Shown in pieces: positions 42,001 to 54,157 of a DNA stretch of 64,000 bases (position 1 is the first letter of the stretch; each line of letters starts with the position of its first letter). The translations under genes and the position numbers were made by a program. A model generated the notes under the pieces. That model saw nothing but the letters and a program-made list of their open reading frames with translations. It made no database searches and had not been told where the DNA came from. Location of the stretch: positions 273,892-337,891 of the forward strand of contig NW_014575553.1 of NCBI RefSeq assembly GCF_000708205.1. The letters are read 5' to 3'. This DNA is from Mixia osmundae IAM 14324. Taxonomy: Eukaryota > Basidiomycota > Mixiomycetes > Mixiales > Mixiaceae.

Positions 42001-43500
42001 GTAACTGAAATCCTGGAGGACTCTGACGTCTGGCCGGCCAGGATAAGCGAACGAAACGTTCTTGAACGCGATCGAGCCTGTTACTTGACGTGGCTTGAGG
42101 CCAGTTGTGCTCGAAGCGTCGATGGTCGGCTTTCGATCAATCGTCTCGAACAGCTTGCCGGATGCGACTGCAGCAAATGAGATAGCCTGAGCAGGCAGTG
42201 TGATCTGACTGAGCGAGAAGCTAGCTAGCAGGACGGCAAAAATACAGTTGACGATCTGCCCAGCGGAAGCTGATCCATTGAGGAGCAGCTTAGTGCCGAA
42301 CCAGAAAGCAAGGGCGTAAGACAGGTAGATCGTCATGAAGAACCACGCGAAGCCAGCAGAGTGAATTCGAGCGCTGATCAGACCCGTTCGCAAGACGGCC
42401 TGGTTGTGCTTATCGTAGAGCTTTGCAAGAGCGTTCTGCATGCCGAAAGCCTGAACAGTGCGAATGCTCGAGAAGACTTCTTCGACAAGCGTAGCACCTT
42501 TGCCGGAATGAACGAGGGCTTCTTTGCGTCGACTGGCAAGCAGACGGTTCATCACTGCTGCAGTAATGGCCATGGAGGGCAACATCGATGTCAGGACAAG
42601 AGCCAGTCGCCAGTTTCGTATGTACGCGACAACGAAGCCAGTCACAAATGTCGATAGCAGACTGGCAACAGTCGGCACCTTCTCATCAATTCCTTGCTGT
42701 CGGGTGCTTATCAGTGCATAGTCTCCAAGCTGTCAAGGCTAACGCACCTGGATCTGCTGAGTCTCATTCGCGATGCGCGTCGAGACGACGCCAGGAGACA
42801 TCTCTGTGTCGAAAAAGGTGATGTCCTGTCTGAGCACGCTCGAGAGGAACTCTTCGCGCATTCTACGCGTTGTTGCCTCTGCAGTGTACGACCAGATGAA
42901 CTTGTAGACGAAGGTCAATACACCGAGCGCTCCTCCAAGGATGACGAGCAAGATAGCATCGCGATCGATAGACGAGAAGAGGGTTTGCTTGGCGGAGCCG
43001 GGATCCTCGCCATTGAGCACTGTCGCGGTAAAATTGACAAAGGAGTCCGTCAAATTCCCAAAGAGGACCGTCATGAGCGGCAGACCGAAGCCACAGAGAA
43101 TGGCGCAGAACAGGCCAATGAAGTTGAAGATGACATTGGTGCGAGACGCAAAGCGAAAGATCCTGAGGTACGATCCTTTGGCAGGCGTCGCGTCAGCGGT
43201 CACGCTCGACGCAGGCGACGCATTCAGGATGTGAACCTTTTCGTCTTCTAGTGAGTGTGCCTTGCCATGGTCAGCATCCGATGATGTTGCTGAGCGATTC
43301 TCCAGTCGAATCTCGATTGGCGTATCGACATCAGTCTGTCGAACGTCGGCGCGTATTGGATTTGTCTGCTCGACGAGTAGGCCATTCCGTCGCGAGCGAG
43401 GAGGACTGCCGCGGGTCGAGTGAGGGGACGACGAACGATCTTGAGCTCGGAAAGGATCATTGTACTTTGCGCTTGGCTTGCGAGCGAGCTTGTTCGTCAT
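39065..43500 (-). CDS. ABCB-type full transporter (Ste6/P-glycoprotein class)
   Basis: About ten exons. After a 110-residue polar N-terminus come TMD1, NBD1 ([15 protein letters not shown] split by an intron from [26 protein letters not shown]), TMD2 and NBD2 ([34 protein letters not shown]). Both ATP sites carry full Walker A, signature, Walker B and H-loop residues, so both should be active. Length near 1,330 residues is usual for fungal multidrug exporters or a-factor exporters; sequence alone cannot separate these roles. Introns sit just before each signature or D-loop region. The gene shares a 240-bp promoter with NOP7. Confidence 0.93.
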
Positions 43501-43694
43501 ACACGATTGCACGACTTGTGCAGTCTGCCGCAAGGATTAGTAAACAAGGCAGGCTGCAGCATCTCGACAGCGATCCGGTTGAGTGCGCTACCGAGCATCT
43601 GGCCCCTGCCGAGCGATCCTTCATGAATGCGTCTGTGCTGCGAGGCCTGTGGTGAGAAATGTGCGGAGACGCAGAGGGGAAAGAGACTCGCGCA

Positions 43695-43702
43695 AAAATT
43701 TG
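43695..43702 (+). promoter_or_regulatory. RRPE-like element before NOP7
   Basis: AAAAATTT starts 46 bp before the NOP7 ATG. The ribosomal RNA processing element (AAAAWTTTT) marks promoters of ribosome-biogenesis genes in many fungi; here the last T is missing. Motif match and gene class agree, but so short a motif may occur by chance. Confidence 0.3.
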
Positions 43703-43740
43703 TCGCCAGCCGGCTTGACAAGACAAGATCATCGTGCGCT

Positions 43741-45847
43741 ATGGCACCCCGAGGTCAGCCAAAGAAGAAGGGCGAGTCAGGAGCGGCGAAGAACTACATC
43801 AGTCGAGCACGTGCGACCCGGAAGCTGCAATGTACGCTTGCCGACTTTCGACGACTTTGCATCCTCAAAGGTACGACCTCGAGCATTTGTCTCTCGTGTG
43901 TGGCTCACAGATGTGATAGGCATCTTCCCTCGGGAGCCAAAGAGCAGGAAGAAGGTCAACAAGGGCTCTAATGCGCCTGCTTCGTTCTACTACGTCAAAG
44001 ACATCCAATATCTCCTGCACGAGCCCGTCCTCGCAAAGCTGCGAGAACACAAGGCCTTTGCGAAGAAGCTGTCAAGAGCCCTTGGGAGAGGTCAGATCGG
44101 TCTTGCGAAGAATCTGGATGAGAAGAGGCCCAAGTACCGCATTGATCACATCATCAGAGAGAGGTACGCACATCGCCTTGGTGCTCGATAAGTTGCCAAG
44201 TGATATCTGCAGGTATCCTACTTTTATCGATTCGATCAGAGACTTGGACGATGCTCTATCACTCATCATCCTCTTCGCACATCTGCCAGCCTCGTCCAAG
44301 GTTCCGGCGCCCATTGTTGCGCATTGCGCCAGATTGGCGAACGAGTGGCAGCTCTATGTCGCGCGCACTCATTCACTCCGGAAGGTCTTTCTGAGCATCA
44401 AAGGCATCTACTTCCAAGCCGAAGTCATGGGCCAGACGGTGACCTGGCTCGTGCCGTATATGTTTACGCAGCATGTAAGGCCTGCTCGCACGCTTGCAAG
44501 ATTGCGCTGATCAGGAAGCAGGTTCCCGACGATGTCGACTTTCGTGTCATGCTGACTTTCCTGGAGCTGTACCAGACCTTGCTCGGCTTTGTGTTCTACA
44601 AGCTCTACACCGACCTGAACCTCGTTTACCCGCCCAAGCTTGACGAAGAGAGGGATGATGCCGGCGGTGCTGGTTTGAGCGCGTTCATGCTGCAGGAGAC
44701 CAATCGGAGCCTGACGAATCTCGAAGAGGATCCAGCCAAATCAGCTGCGCAACGGAACTTGACTACAAAAGATGTCAAGAAGCAAATCAAGGCAATTACG
44801 CAGACTGCCGCTCCTGAGATCGACGACGAAGCTATTGAGCCAGAGCAAGCCGAGCAGACAACAGACACGCGAGATGTGTTCACGTCGCACAGCAAGACAG
44901 ATGAGGACGACGTCATGCTGACGCTGACGGACGCCGCCAGACAACAGGAAGAGACAGAGGCGCACGCTTCGCTCTTCTCCAACTTTGTTATCTACATTTC
45001 GCGAGAAGTCACTCGACCTGTTCTCGAGTTCGTCATCCGATCTTTCTCCGGTCAAGTCTGCTGGGACCCCATTTTAGGCGCCGGCTCGCCATTCGAAGAG
45101 AACGACGAACGGATCACACACCATGTCGTCGATCGACCTGTTCAGCGAGACGCAGCAGGTCAGATCATCAACACGTATACTCAGCACAAGGGTCGAAGGG
45201 TGTATGTCCAGCCTCAATGGGTTGTCGACTGTGTGAACAAGAAGACTCTGCTGCCTACAGACGATTATGCGCCTGGGCAAGCGCTACCGCCTCATCTCTC
45301 ACCCTTTGTCAATGACAAGGAAGTCAAAGCAAAGGGTGGATACGTGCCTGCAGAAGCTGGTCTGGATCAGCCGGCAGCAGAAGCAGCAGTCAGTGAGAGT
45401 GAGAGCGAGGAAGAGGAAGAGGAAGAGGAAGGAGAAGCAGACGTTGACGATCTGGTCGAAGAAGCAGAAGAGCCTGTACATGTGCCAGCCCAGAAGAATG
45501 GCAAAGCTCGAGCGACGCCCGCATTGCTCGCAGCGGTCGACAATCCTGATGACGAGGCACTCTTGCGCGCAGCCGAGCTCGAGGCGGAGACCCAAGGTAT
45601 ACCTCACGCCGTGTTCGAGGCGAACCTCAGAGCAGCCCAAAAGACCGCCCGACAAGTTGCAAAGAAGACACCTTCGACTATCTCCCCCTTGGTGCGAAAA
45701 CAAGAAGGTGATGCGAGTATGCTATTGACTGGCAAGAATCGCAAGATCTACAAGCATATGGAGCGTGGCATCCGAAATCGCAAAGCTGCTACGGACAAGC
45801 TCGCAGACAAGAAGCGTAAGCTTGTCAAGGATGCAAAGAAGGCTTAG
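43741..45847 (+). CDS. NOP7: Pescadillo homolog, 60S ribosome biogenesis factor
   Basis: Four exons (43741-43870, 43920-44163, 44213-44474, 44522-45847) give 653 residues. The N-terminus [20 protein letters not shown] and the pescadillo block [24 protein letters not shown] are unmistakable. A BRCT domain follows ([18 protein letters not shown] to [16 protein letters not shown]), then a Glu-rich stretch and a basic C-terminus for the nucleolus. It works in the PeBoW complex with Erb1 and Ytm1 on pre-60S particles. All three introns are GT-AG and 47-50 bp long. Confidence 0.97.
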
Positions 45848-46145
45848 ATTGCTGTTGTCCGACCCGCGTGTGTATACGTGTAACCTCTCCGCCTTTTTGT
45901 GCGCAGTGCTCGCGTGGCAGTCAGCGAGCGATCGTCACCAGACGTGGTGATCACCTGCGGCCGCTGAGACCTCCGTCGTCTGCTCGCTGTACAGCTGAGA
46001 CTGCTACCGTTCGAACTTGGGGCAGCCTCACGCACAGACCGTCTCGTGCGAGCTCAGACTGCACTGGCAAAGTTCGAGGCCGACCCAGTCTCACGCTTGC
46101 TGCTGACACCAGCGACGCCTGAGCGATAACGAGCCGAAGCAGATC
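45848..46145. other. Intergenic, nothing recognised
   Basis: 298 bp between NOP7 and IML2 on the same strand. No RNA gene or repeat was seen. It contains the IML2 promoter and probably its leader. Confidence 0.5.
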
Positions 46146-49100
46146 ATGGGCCTGCTCTCCAAGCTGTCCTCGGGGAGCGACAACAAGTTCAATGGCAAGG
46201 CGAACAGAGCCAGCTCTGCGCCGCCGGTGGGCAGGTAGGCTCTTACTTTACCGCCTTTTGAGAGTGAGCTCATGACGGATCCAGCATGAGCAGCTACACA
46301 GGCGGCAACAGCCTTGGCGAAAGAGTCTCACCCCGTCCCTCGACACTCATGCGCACACCTTCGGACGAGCGTGCCCTGTCGAGGAACGTCTCAATCACCA
46401 GCTCGAACGGCGGCGGGGCTTTCCAGCCTACGCTGGCGCCTATTCCCAACGGACGACCTGTCAGCATGTCAGCAGCCCCCAATAGCAATGGCTCAACGCT
46501 GTCGTCTGAGTTCCCGCCCGCTCCTGAGAAGCAGGCCAAAGAGAAGCGACGGATGTCTGCTCTGGCAGGTCTGACGGGTGCCAAATCGACGCCCTCTGCT
46601 TCCAAGACTTCATCACGAAACCAGAGGGCGGGCTCTGCGCCATTAGAAGCGATCAAGCAGCACGATGACTCCCTCGCGCCCCCTACATACACCGGCAATG
46701 GTCGTACGCCGAAGAGCGCGCTCAAATCGTCTACAGCAGTCAGGACGGTCGCCTCGGCCAACGACAGCAAAATGTCATCTCCCGCCAATGCTACCTCGAC
46801 CCTTCCTCGAGATCAGCCATCGGCACGAGCCGCATCAGTGGCAAAGCCAGCCTTAGCGGCGCCTGCCGTCCCGACCACCAACGGCGCTTCTGCATCCCCC
46901 GAGCTGCCAAAGACGTTCTCACTGTCTGCGCTGGGCTTCAGTGGCGGCTCGGGCTCGCAATGGGGCAAGTCCACCTTGCCAGGCAACCTGAAAGAGGAGG
47001 ACGAGGAATCAGTTCTCGAAGAACATCCCATTTCTGAATCAGATTCAGACGGCGGTCAGACAGACTACATGTCGACCAAAGGTGACATGACAGATGATGA
47101 TGCCTCCTCTATAGAGTACGACCACGACTTTACCGACGAATCTTCCGCCGAGCACAGCGGCACTGGGTCATCTGGAAGTGCAGAGGTAGAGCATCATGAA
47201 GACGCACCGCCGCCTAAAGAGCCTACCGCAGTAGAAGCCGTCATTGCTGCCGTTGCCCCGACTCGAAAGAACAAACCTTTGCATAGGCTTACGCAAGAAG
47301 ATGTCGCTCTGACCGAAGCCGAGAACGCTCAAGATCTTCTGCACGTGTGGAAAGCGATGCACCTCTTCATGAACAGTCGCATGATAGAAGCAGAGGATAT
47401 CTGTCTAGCCGCTGCCGATCATCGCCTCTACTTTTCTGTCGGCTACTCGCTCATCCAAAGCATGAAGGCTCTCATCTCTTTCGAGCCAGAAGATATGGAA
47501 GCTGCCATACAGTGTTGCCGTGACAGCTTGGTCATCACTAATCTTTTGCGGAAGAAGGACAGCGGCATCATCAGCGGGATCGGCAAACTCGTCCGAGGGT
47601 CGAGCAGCGTCTCTGTCATTCGTTCAATGACGGTCGTCGAGCGACATGCCGAGCTCATCTTCGCCGAATGCACGCTACTCAAATCAATTCTTGGCATCAT
47701 CTACTCTGGCGATTTTCTAGCTTTCTTGAAAGAGGCCATGAATTTGCGAAACGGTACATTCATCTACAAGTATCTCATGCAGTATCTCGACGCCATGGAC
47801 GCAGAGGCGGGCGGGTTCGATGCCTCAATTGACCAGGATCTGCGTTCGGGCATATACCTGGGCAATGGCATTACCATGATGATTCTGTCTTATCTACCTA
47901 CAAAGGTCACAAAGGCACTCGAGCTCTTTGGCTTTTCAGGCGACGGCGATGCAGGTCTCGTCGTCCTCGAGAAGGCCGGTGGTTGGCGCAAAGATCCGGA
48001 AGCAAAGCAGCCGCTCATTGGGGTTCAGCAAGAGGGCATTCGTCGAATCATCTGCGACCTCTGTATCTTGTTCAACCATTTGCTCAACGCTGCTTATCTG
48101 CCCATCAAGAACGTCGACATTGGCATGGCTTCAAAGATCATCGAGTTCAACATTGCGCGCTATCCGGAAGGCTTCTTCTTCCTCTACTTTTCTGGGCGAC
48201 TCGCCTTCACACAAGCCCTATCAGAGACGGCATTGCGGCAATTCAAAGCCACGAACAATGCGCAAAGAGAATATGTACAGATTCAGCACATTTGCCACTG
48301 GGATATGGCGCTCGTCAACCTAGGTCTGGGAGCATATGTCCGTCTTCTCCCATTTTACCTTTGCCTACGCTGATCTACTGAGTCCAGGAGCGATCATATC
48401 AAAGCTTCAACGTGATCGAATTTCTGCCATCTCACCAAGCAAGCTGACCCGTGATTGCAGATCCTGAGCAAAGAGAGCAATTGGTCCAAAGCGATCTACG
48501 CATACGCACGCGCAGTTGCATTATACGAGTCGGACCCCGCCAACGCGCCAGAAGCCATCAAAATCATGCAGGGCGTGCCAGGCATGCGACAGCGTATCGC
48601 TGGCAAGACTATTCCACTCGAAGTCAGGAGCTCGCTTAAGAGCAGGATTGCGCTGAAGCAGCACGGCAGAAATTCGCAGGCAAGAAGGCGCAACGCTTCA
48701 TCGCGCAAGGTGGTCGCCTGCTGTGCCCTGTAAAAAGTCCGCTACTTGCTGTGCTCACCGCTGACCGCGAGTTGCAGGCGATCGAAATGACCTATTTCTT
48801 TAATGCGCTTCCGAATGCGCCTCGTTTTGCACTGTTCGGTGTCCACCTCGACGCGATCAGCAAAGCGCTCGCTGATCTTCGAGCGGTGAAGACGCCTGCA
48901 AGCTACGGCACACAGATGGAATACTGGGACGATTTCTGCTACGCTCACTTCTTCCGTGGTGTACTCTTGCGACTGATTGCGCACCCCGAGCCTCACCATG
49001 TCGTGCGGCCTGCTGAATGCCCTATCGCTCCCGAAGAAGCGGACACGCAAGCTCTTGTCTCCTTCCGCAATGTCCTCAAACATGGCAAAGATCTTCGATA

Positions 49101-49453
49101 CGATCATCACCTGGTCCTCTTTGCACACTACGAGATCGGCCGACTGTATGACTGTCGCGGCGAGTACGCTGCGGCGATACAACATTTCGACATGGTCATG
49201 GTAAGCTGCCGCGGTTCTGATCAGGCTTCCGTGCTGATAATTTGCGCGATCGTTACCAGACTGGCAAAGGTCTCGAGCTGAGCAAGACGCGAACAGGCAA
49301 AGTGAGCATGCACAGCATGGCTGTCCTTCGCACTGTATGTCATACGTTTGCTTGCTTCTCTCACGCCCTGCTGACGCGGAAGCACAGAGCATGGCGCGAA
49401 GCAATACGATCAAGGCTATGAAAGCTGCGAAGCAAAGTATCAGCTCGTATTAG
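46146..49453 (+). CDS. IML2: Iml2/TTC39-type tetratricopeptide protein
   Basis: The ATG at 46146 starts a short exon (MGLLSKLSSGSDNKFNGKAN) joined to a long one at about 46286. After 320 disordered Ser-rich residues comes the DUF3808 core: LHVWKAMHLFMNSRMIEAED, LLKSILGIIYSGDFLAFLKE, RSGIYLGNGITMMILSYLPT, YPEGFFFLYFSGRLAFTQAL. Further exons (near 48390, 48470, 48780-49200) add ESNWSKAIYAYARAVALYES and YEIGRLYDCRGEYAAAIQHF, both TPR helices. Yeast Iml2 is a lipid-droplet/mitochondrial protein needed to clear inclusion bodies. The 3' end is uncertain: two frames are open after 49380, stopping at 49453 or some 35 bp later. Confidence 0.87.
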
Positions 49454-49553
49454 GCTTGCGCACATTTATTTATCGCCGCTTCCGTATGTAAGCAGTACTG
49501 TTGCATGCACTTTTTCTTGGTTGTACAACAACACATGCACGGAGCATGCGCAT

Positions 49554-52194
49554 CTAGTCATCAAGCTCGATAATGTCTGAACTATCGTCGTCTTGCTCAG
49601 CTTGCGTTCTCTTGCGAGCGTCGGTAGCAGCAGTGCGACGAGCACGAGGCATGGCCGAAGGCGGAGGCTCAGCGACTTTCCTTGCACGAGGCTTCGCGGC
49701 CGGCTTTCGGGTCGTAGCAGGCGAAGCACGCTTGCCCTTTGCTACAGGCTTCCTGGACGCCGATGGTAATTCGAGCTCTTCTTCATCATCGTCTTCGTCA
49801 TCTTCGTCTCGAAAGAGCGCTGGCGATTTGGCCCTGGATTTTGCGGGCGCTCTCGTTTTGCCTTTGGCAGGCGGCGTCTTGCGGAAGTCGCCATCAGAAG
49901 GTCTGTCAAAGTCGCTATCGAATGAATCGGAGCCTTCATCATTTACTGCTGCATTCTTGCCTTTCTTCTTACCGGCCGTCGAGCCGAATTCCTGTAGCGA
50001 GGCAGCTGCAGCCGCTTTGGTCTTCTCGACCTGTGATACCCTCAGATAGGGCTCTAAGGCAGGGAAAGCAGCGTACCAAAGCTTCGATCTGATCTACTTC
50101 TGTTGTACGATCTCTTGCATAGCTTGCATTGGCAGAGAGCTGCTTCCTTTGCGACTTGAGCATAGCCCCAACAAATCTGTCAGCACATCAGCTCGACCCT
50201 CTTGAGCTCGCAATGAGAGTCATACTCGCTGATCGCCTTGTTGTCGTCCTTCTCGATGAAGCTCTCTACGGCCTGACCAAAGTGGGTCTGGTCGAGTATT
50301 TCCATATGCTGCGCTTCGAGATATTGTCGTACAAACGTCTCGACCTGAACCTTCTCTGCGCGAGCACCGGGCTCGACATCTTCTAGGCCGACTTGGTCTG
50401 GCTGATCAGGCACGACTCTCATCGATTCTGGTAAGGGGGAAAAGATCAGCTCGGTTTTCGAGCTGGTGAGACTTTACTGACTCTTCGCCGCTACTTTCTT
50501 GGATCGATAGAACTGGACGATATCCTTTGGATTGGCGACTTTGCCTGCAAATTCTTGGCCAAAGCGTTGAGAGTTGGGCACGTCGAAGTCAGGAGTGCCC
50601 TCATCTACCGATGACGAGGCTCTGAAATCGACCTTGAGTCGAATGAGAGGCAGCATTGGCGGTACAGGCGAGCCATTGGGATCCTCGTTCAGCTCTTGGT
50701 GCTCTTGACTGGCTATGGCGATGAGCATCTGAATCTGGCTCTTGAGGAACTTTGTGATCTGAGCTCGACTGTTGAGCTCTACCTCGTCGTTCTCTTGCAC
50801 TTCGGCCAGACTGATTTCTTTGTACTTGAACGGTCGAACGGTTCGCAAGACGATGGGATCGATTTGGAAATCCTTGCCCTGGATGCTCAGAAGTGCTACC
50901 GTCCTGCTCGCAAGTCAGCAGTCAGCATCTAGGAAGAGGTAACGACGAGCTTGGGTGCTGCTTCGGCCTCGATGAGAGACGTCGAGACAGTGCTGCCCGG
51001 CTGGGTGATAAAGTAGCGACGACCTGGTACTGTCTCTGGAATGATGCGGGAGTCGTGCTCGTGTCCCCAGACGACGAGGTCAATGTCGCTATCGAGCGCA
51101 TTCTCAGGCACATAGGACTGCTGCGTGCGCGGAGCCCTACCATCGTTCATATGAGTACATGGTACGGCAGCACTTGAGCTCAGCTTGCCTGTTCTGATGT
51201 ATGAGCATGAGGTTGAACCACTCTTCTGCCTGATCTTGTGGCTTCATGTACCGTATACGGCCAGCACGGAGTTCCTGATGGAATCGCTCATCGCGCATGT
51301 TGCCCACGCCGTACATGCACAGCTTTGTCTTTCCTCTGATCCTGACATGAGCGACCTAGTCTTGTGGAAGAGCGGCGCAGCGTACTTTTTGAGCAGGATC
51401 GGCTTGATCTCTATGCCTTGCTCTTTGGCCTGCGAGTCCGTTATGGTCGAACCTGGCAATTCTTGACGGCCGAAATAGTTGATGAGGCCAGACACGGAGA
51501 GCAGATCTAGAGCGCTCAGCGCTCCTCCTTCCTACAGGTGACAGTGATGTCTGTCAGCAAAGATTGCTGAGAGCGTGATCTGACCGACAGGTCCTGCGCC
51601 TTGAGGATCGTCATGGTTGCCGTGAATGGAAAAGACAGGCAAGCCGACGTTGATGTTGGTGTCCTCATAATTGACTGTAGGGAAGCTGTGTACAGCAGGT
51701 TCGTCGAGCCCGCTGGGAGACCGAGCAGACGACGACTCACGCCTCGCTGTACGCGCCGCCCTCGAGTCCCAAGTCGCTAATGACTTCGAGGTTGACCTCT
51801 GACCGACTGAAGCATCTCTCGCGCAAGATGGCCATGACCTGATGCAACGAAATCCTCGAGGGTTTGTTCTCGTGGAAGAGATCGCCGGCGAGCAGGAGAG
51901 CGTCGACTCGATTGGCAACTGCCAGGTCGACGACTTCTCTAAACGAGTTGATGCTGTCCATTCCTCTGATCGGATCTCGCTCGTGTGCTCCTACATGGTT
52001 GTCTGTAGCGAGCAAGAACTATCCCCAGGCGGGAGTGTCATAGATTGGCGACTGGCAAGGCGGTCGTGACTCACCTTGATGCAGTCTCGAGGTGATCTGC
52101 CGTTGATCGTGTTCGATGGAGCTGGCAGAGCGTCTCGCTCGTCCGCGCCGTCGAGGCCAGGGCTGACAGTCGCGATCAGCACCAGCTCGCGCAT
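49554..52194 (-). CDS. MRE11: MRE11 double-strand-break repair nuclease
   Basis: ATG 52194 opens a short N-terminal exon; the next begins ILLATDNHVGAHERDPIRGM. Metal motifs follow in order: GDLFHENKPSR, IHGNHDDPQG, and WGHEHDSRIIPE after RAPRTQQSYVPENAL. The capping region (RTVRPFKYKEISLAEVQEND) and a helical Rad50-binding part (FVRQYLEAQHMEILDQTHFG) are present. The C-terminus is basic with an acidic block (DEDDEDDDEEELEL) and ends IIELDD. Seven or more exons, about 720 residues. With Rad50 and Nbs1/Xrs2 it resects broken DNA ends in the nucleus. All phosphoesterase residues appear intact. The shared promoter with ROK1 spans only 140 bp. Confidence 0.95.
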
Positions 52195-52334
52195 GTTCAG
52201 CCTGTGCTCACCCTGGCTCCTCTGACGACATCGGGAGAGTCGCCCGAGAAGTTCGAAGAGCGCGGCGGACGCGAAGTCAATTTGACAATTCGACCAAAGT
52301 CAAACGTCGCCGTTCGCTCGCTCATCACCAGCAG

Positions 52335-54030
52335 ATGGACATCTTTGCCAGTCTCACCAAGGGCACTAAGCTGCAGGGTAAGAGGCCTAGCGCTCTCATC
52401 GATCCAGACGTGCACATACACTTTGAACCGCCAACGGCCGCGCAGACTGACGAGACGACGTCAGCAGCCCGACCACGAAAAAGAGCAAGAAAGTCGCAAG
52501 ATGGTCTTCCTGCTCCGACGCCTGCTCAAGTCAGTGCGGCAATCAGAAAGAGGCACAAGATCAGAATGACAGGCGAAGACGTGCCCGATCCTCTCTCGAG
52601 CTTCGCCGAGCTTGTGACCTTGTACGGCTGTGAGGACTCTTTGTTGGACTGTCTGGCGACGATGGGGCATGCTCTTCCTACGCCCATCCAGGCCCAAGCT
52701 CTGCCTCTACTGCTCAAGGATCACGTCCGTTCAGAGCAGACCTCGGTCTGGCTAGTGCTAATGCGTGCACGCGCAGACACGAGATCTTGTAGCATGCGCA
52801 CCCACAGGATCCGGCAAGACGCTCGCATTCCTCATTCCGCTCCTCGCTGCTGTCCAGTCAAGCTCGTCCGAGCCTTCGAACCGAATAAGAGCACTCGTCA
52901 TTGAGCCTACGCGTGAGCTAGCGCGTCAGGTCGGCAGACAGGCGGACCTGCTTGCGCAAGGATCCGGTTGGCGAACATGCGTCATGGGTGAAGAGGAGTC
53001 AGGAGTCAGTGAGTCATTGACGGCAGACCTGCTGATCACTACACCCTTGAGGCTCATCTATGCCATCAAGGCGAAGACGGTAGATCTCTCCACGTAAATA
53101 TTCGCTGATTCAACTTACCGCACTCAAGCTGAACCCGAGCTGCAGCGTCGAGCACCTCATACTGGACGAAGCCGACCGTCTCTTCGAGCTCAACTTTCTC
53201 GAACAGACAGATGAGCTCATTGCAGCCTGCAATCATCCTAAACTGCGCAAGGCACTCTTCTCCGCCACCATTCCTTCAGGCGTCGAGCTGCTGGCCAAGA
53301 CGATCATGCGCGAAGATGCCGCACGTGTCATCGTAGGATCACGCGATTCTGGAGCAGCAGGCATCACCCAGCAACTCACCTTTGTCGGTTCAGAGGACGG
53401 CAAGTTGGCTTCTCTACGAAGTCTGATCGCCAAGGGCGGTCTTTCGCCGCCCGTGCTCATCTTCACACAAAGCATAGAGAGAGCACAAGACTTGTATAGA
53501 GAACTATCGCGAGACGGTCTGCCGGTGGAGGTCGTCCATTCTGATAGAAGCAAGGAAGAGAGGGATCGCGCGGTGCAACGCTTCGAAGCAGGAAGAGCCT
53601 GGTTCCTGATCTGCACAGACGTCATGGCGCGTGGCATCGACTTTCAAAACGTCAACCTCGTCCTCAAGTGGGTCATCCCGCTTCAGCTTACAGACTTTGC
53701 TGACGTGGACGCAGCTACGACTTCCCGCAAGGCGCTGCGAATTATATTCACAGGATTGGCAGGACGGGCCGAGGAGGTAAGGAAGGCAAAGCCATCACCT
53801 TCTTCACGCAAGAGGATGCTGTTCACCTCCGGAGGTATAACATGCGAATTACAGAAGGCCCAAGGACTGACTTTCAAGGCAGTATCGTCAATATCCTGCG
53901 CAATTCGGGCATCAAAGTCGATGACTGGATGCTCAAGCTCAAAGCGCCTTCACAAAGAGCCAAACGTAATCATCTCCGTGCGCCGGTCAAGCGAAGACAT
54001 ATCCGCAAGGCTGCCAAGGGTACAATCTGA
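52335..54030 (+). CDS. ROK1: DEAD-box RNA helicase Rok1 (DDX52)
   Basis: Five exons (52335-52724, 52777-53093, 53146-53667, 53715-53834, 53883-54030) give 498 residues with agreeing phases. Motifs in order: PTPIQAQALPLLL (Q), APTGSGKT (I), PTRELARQ (Ia), TPLRL (Ib), LDEADRLFE (II), FSATIPSG (III), FTQSIERAQDLY (IV), TDVMARGIDF (V) and YIHRIGRTGR (VI). The N-terminal MDIFASLTKGTKL and C-terminal VDDWMLKL are typical of Rok1, which acts in 18S rRNA maturation in the nucleolus. Exon 4 carries motif VI; intron donors are GTCCGT, GTAAAT, GTGGGT and GTATAA. Confidence 0.95.
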
Positions 54031-54157
54031 GAGCATTCATTGCAGATAGGATGTCGTGACAATTCGTGAGACTTGCCTAAATTATGAATGGCGACGCATC
54101 ACGTGCTCTGACGCGCTCATCTCGTGTGCATGCCGGTGCCTGCTACGTCCAGCCGAC

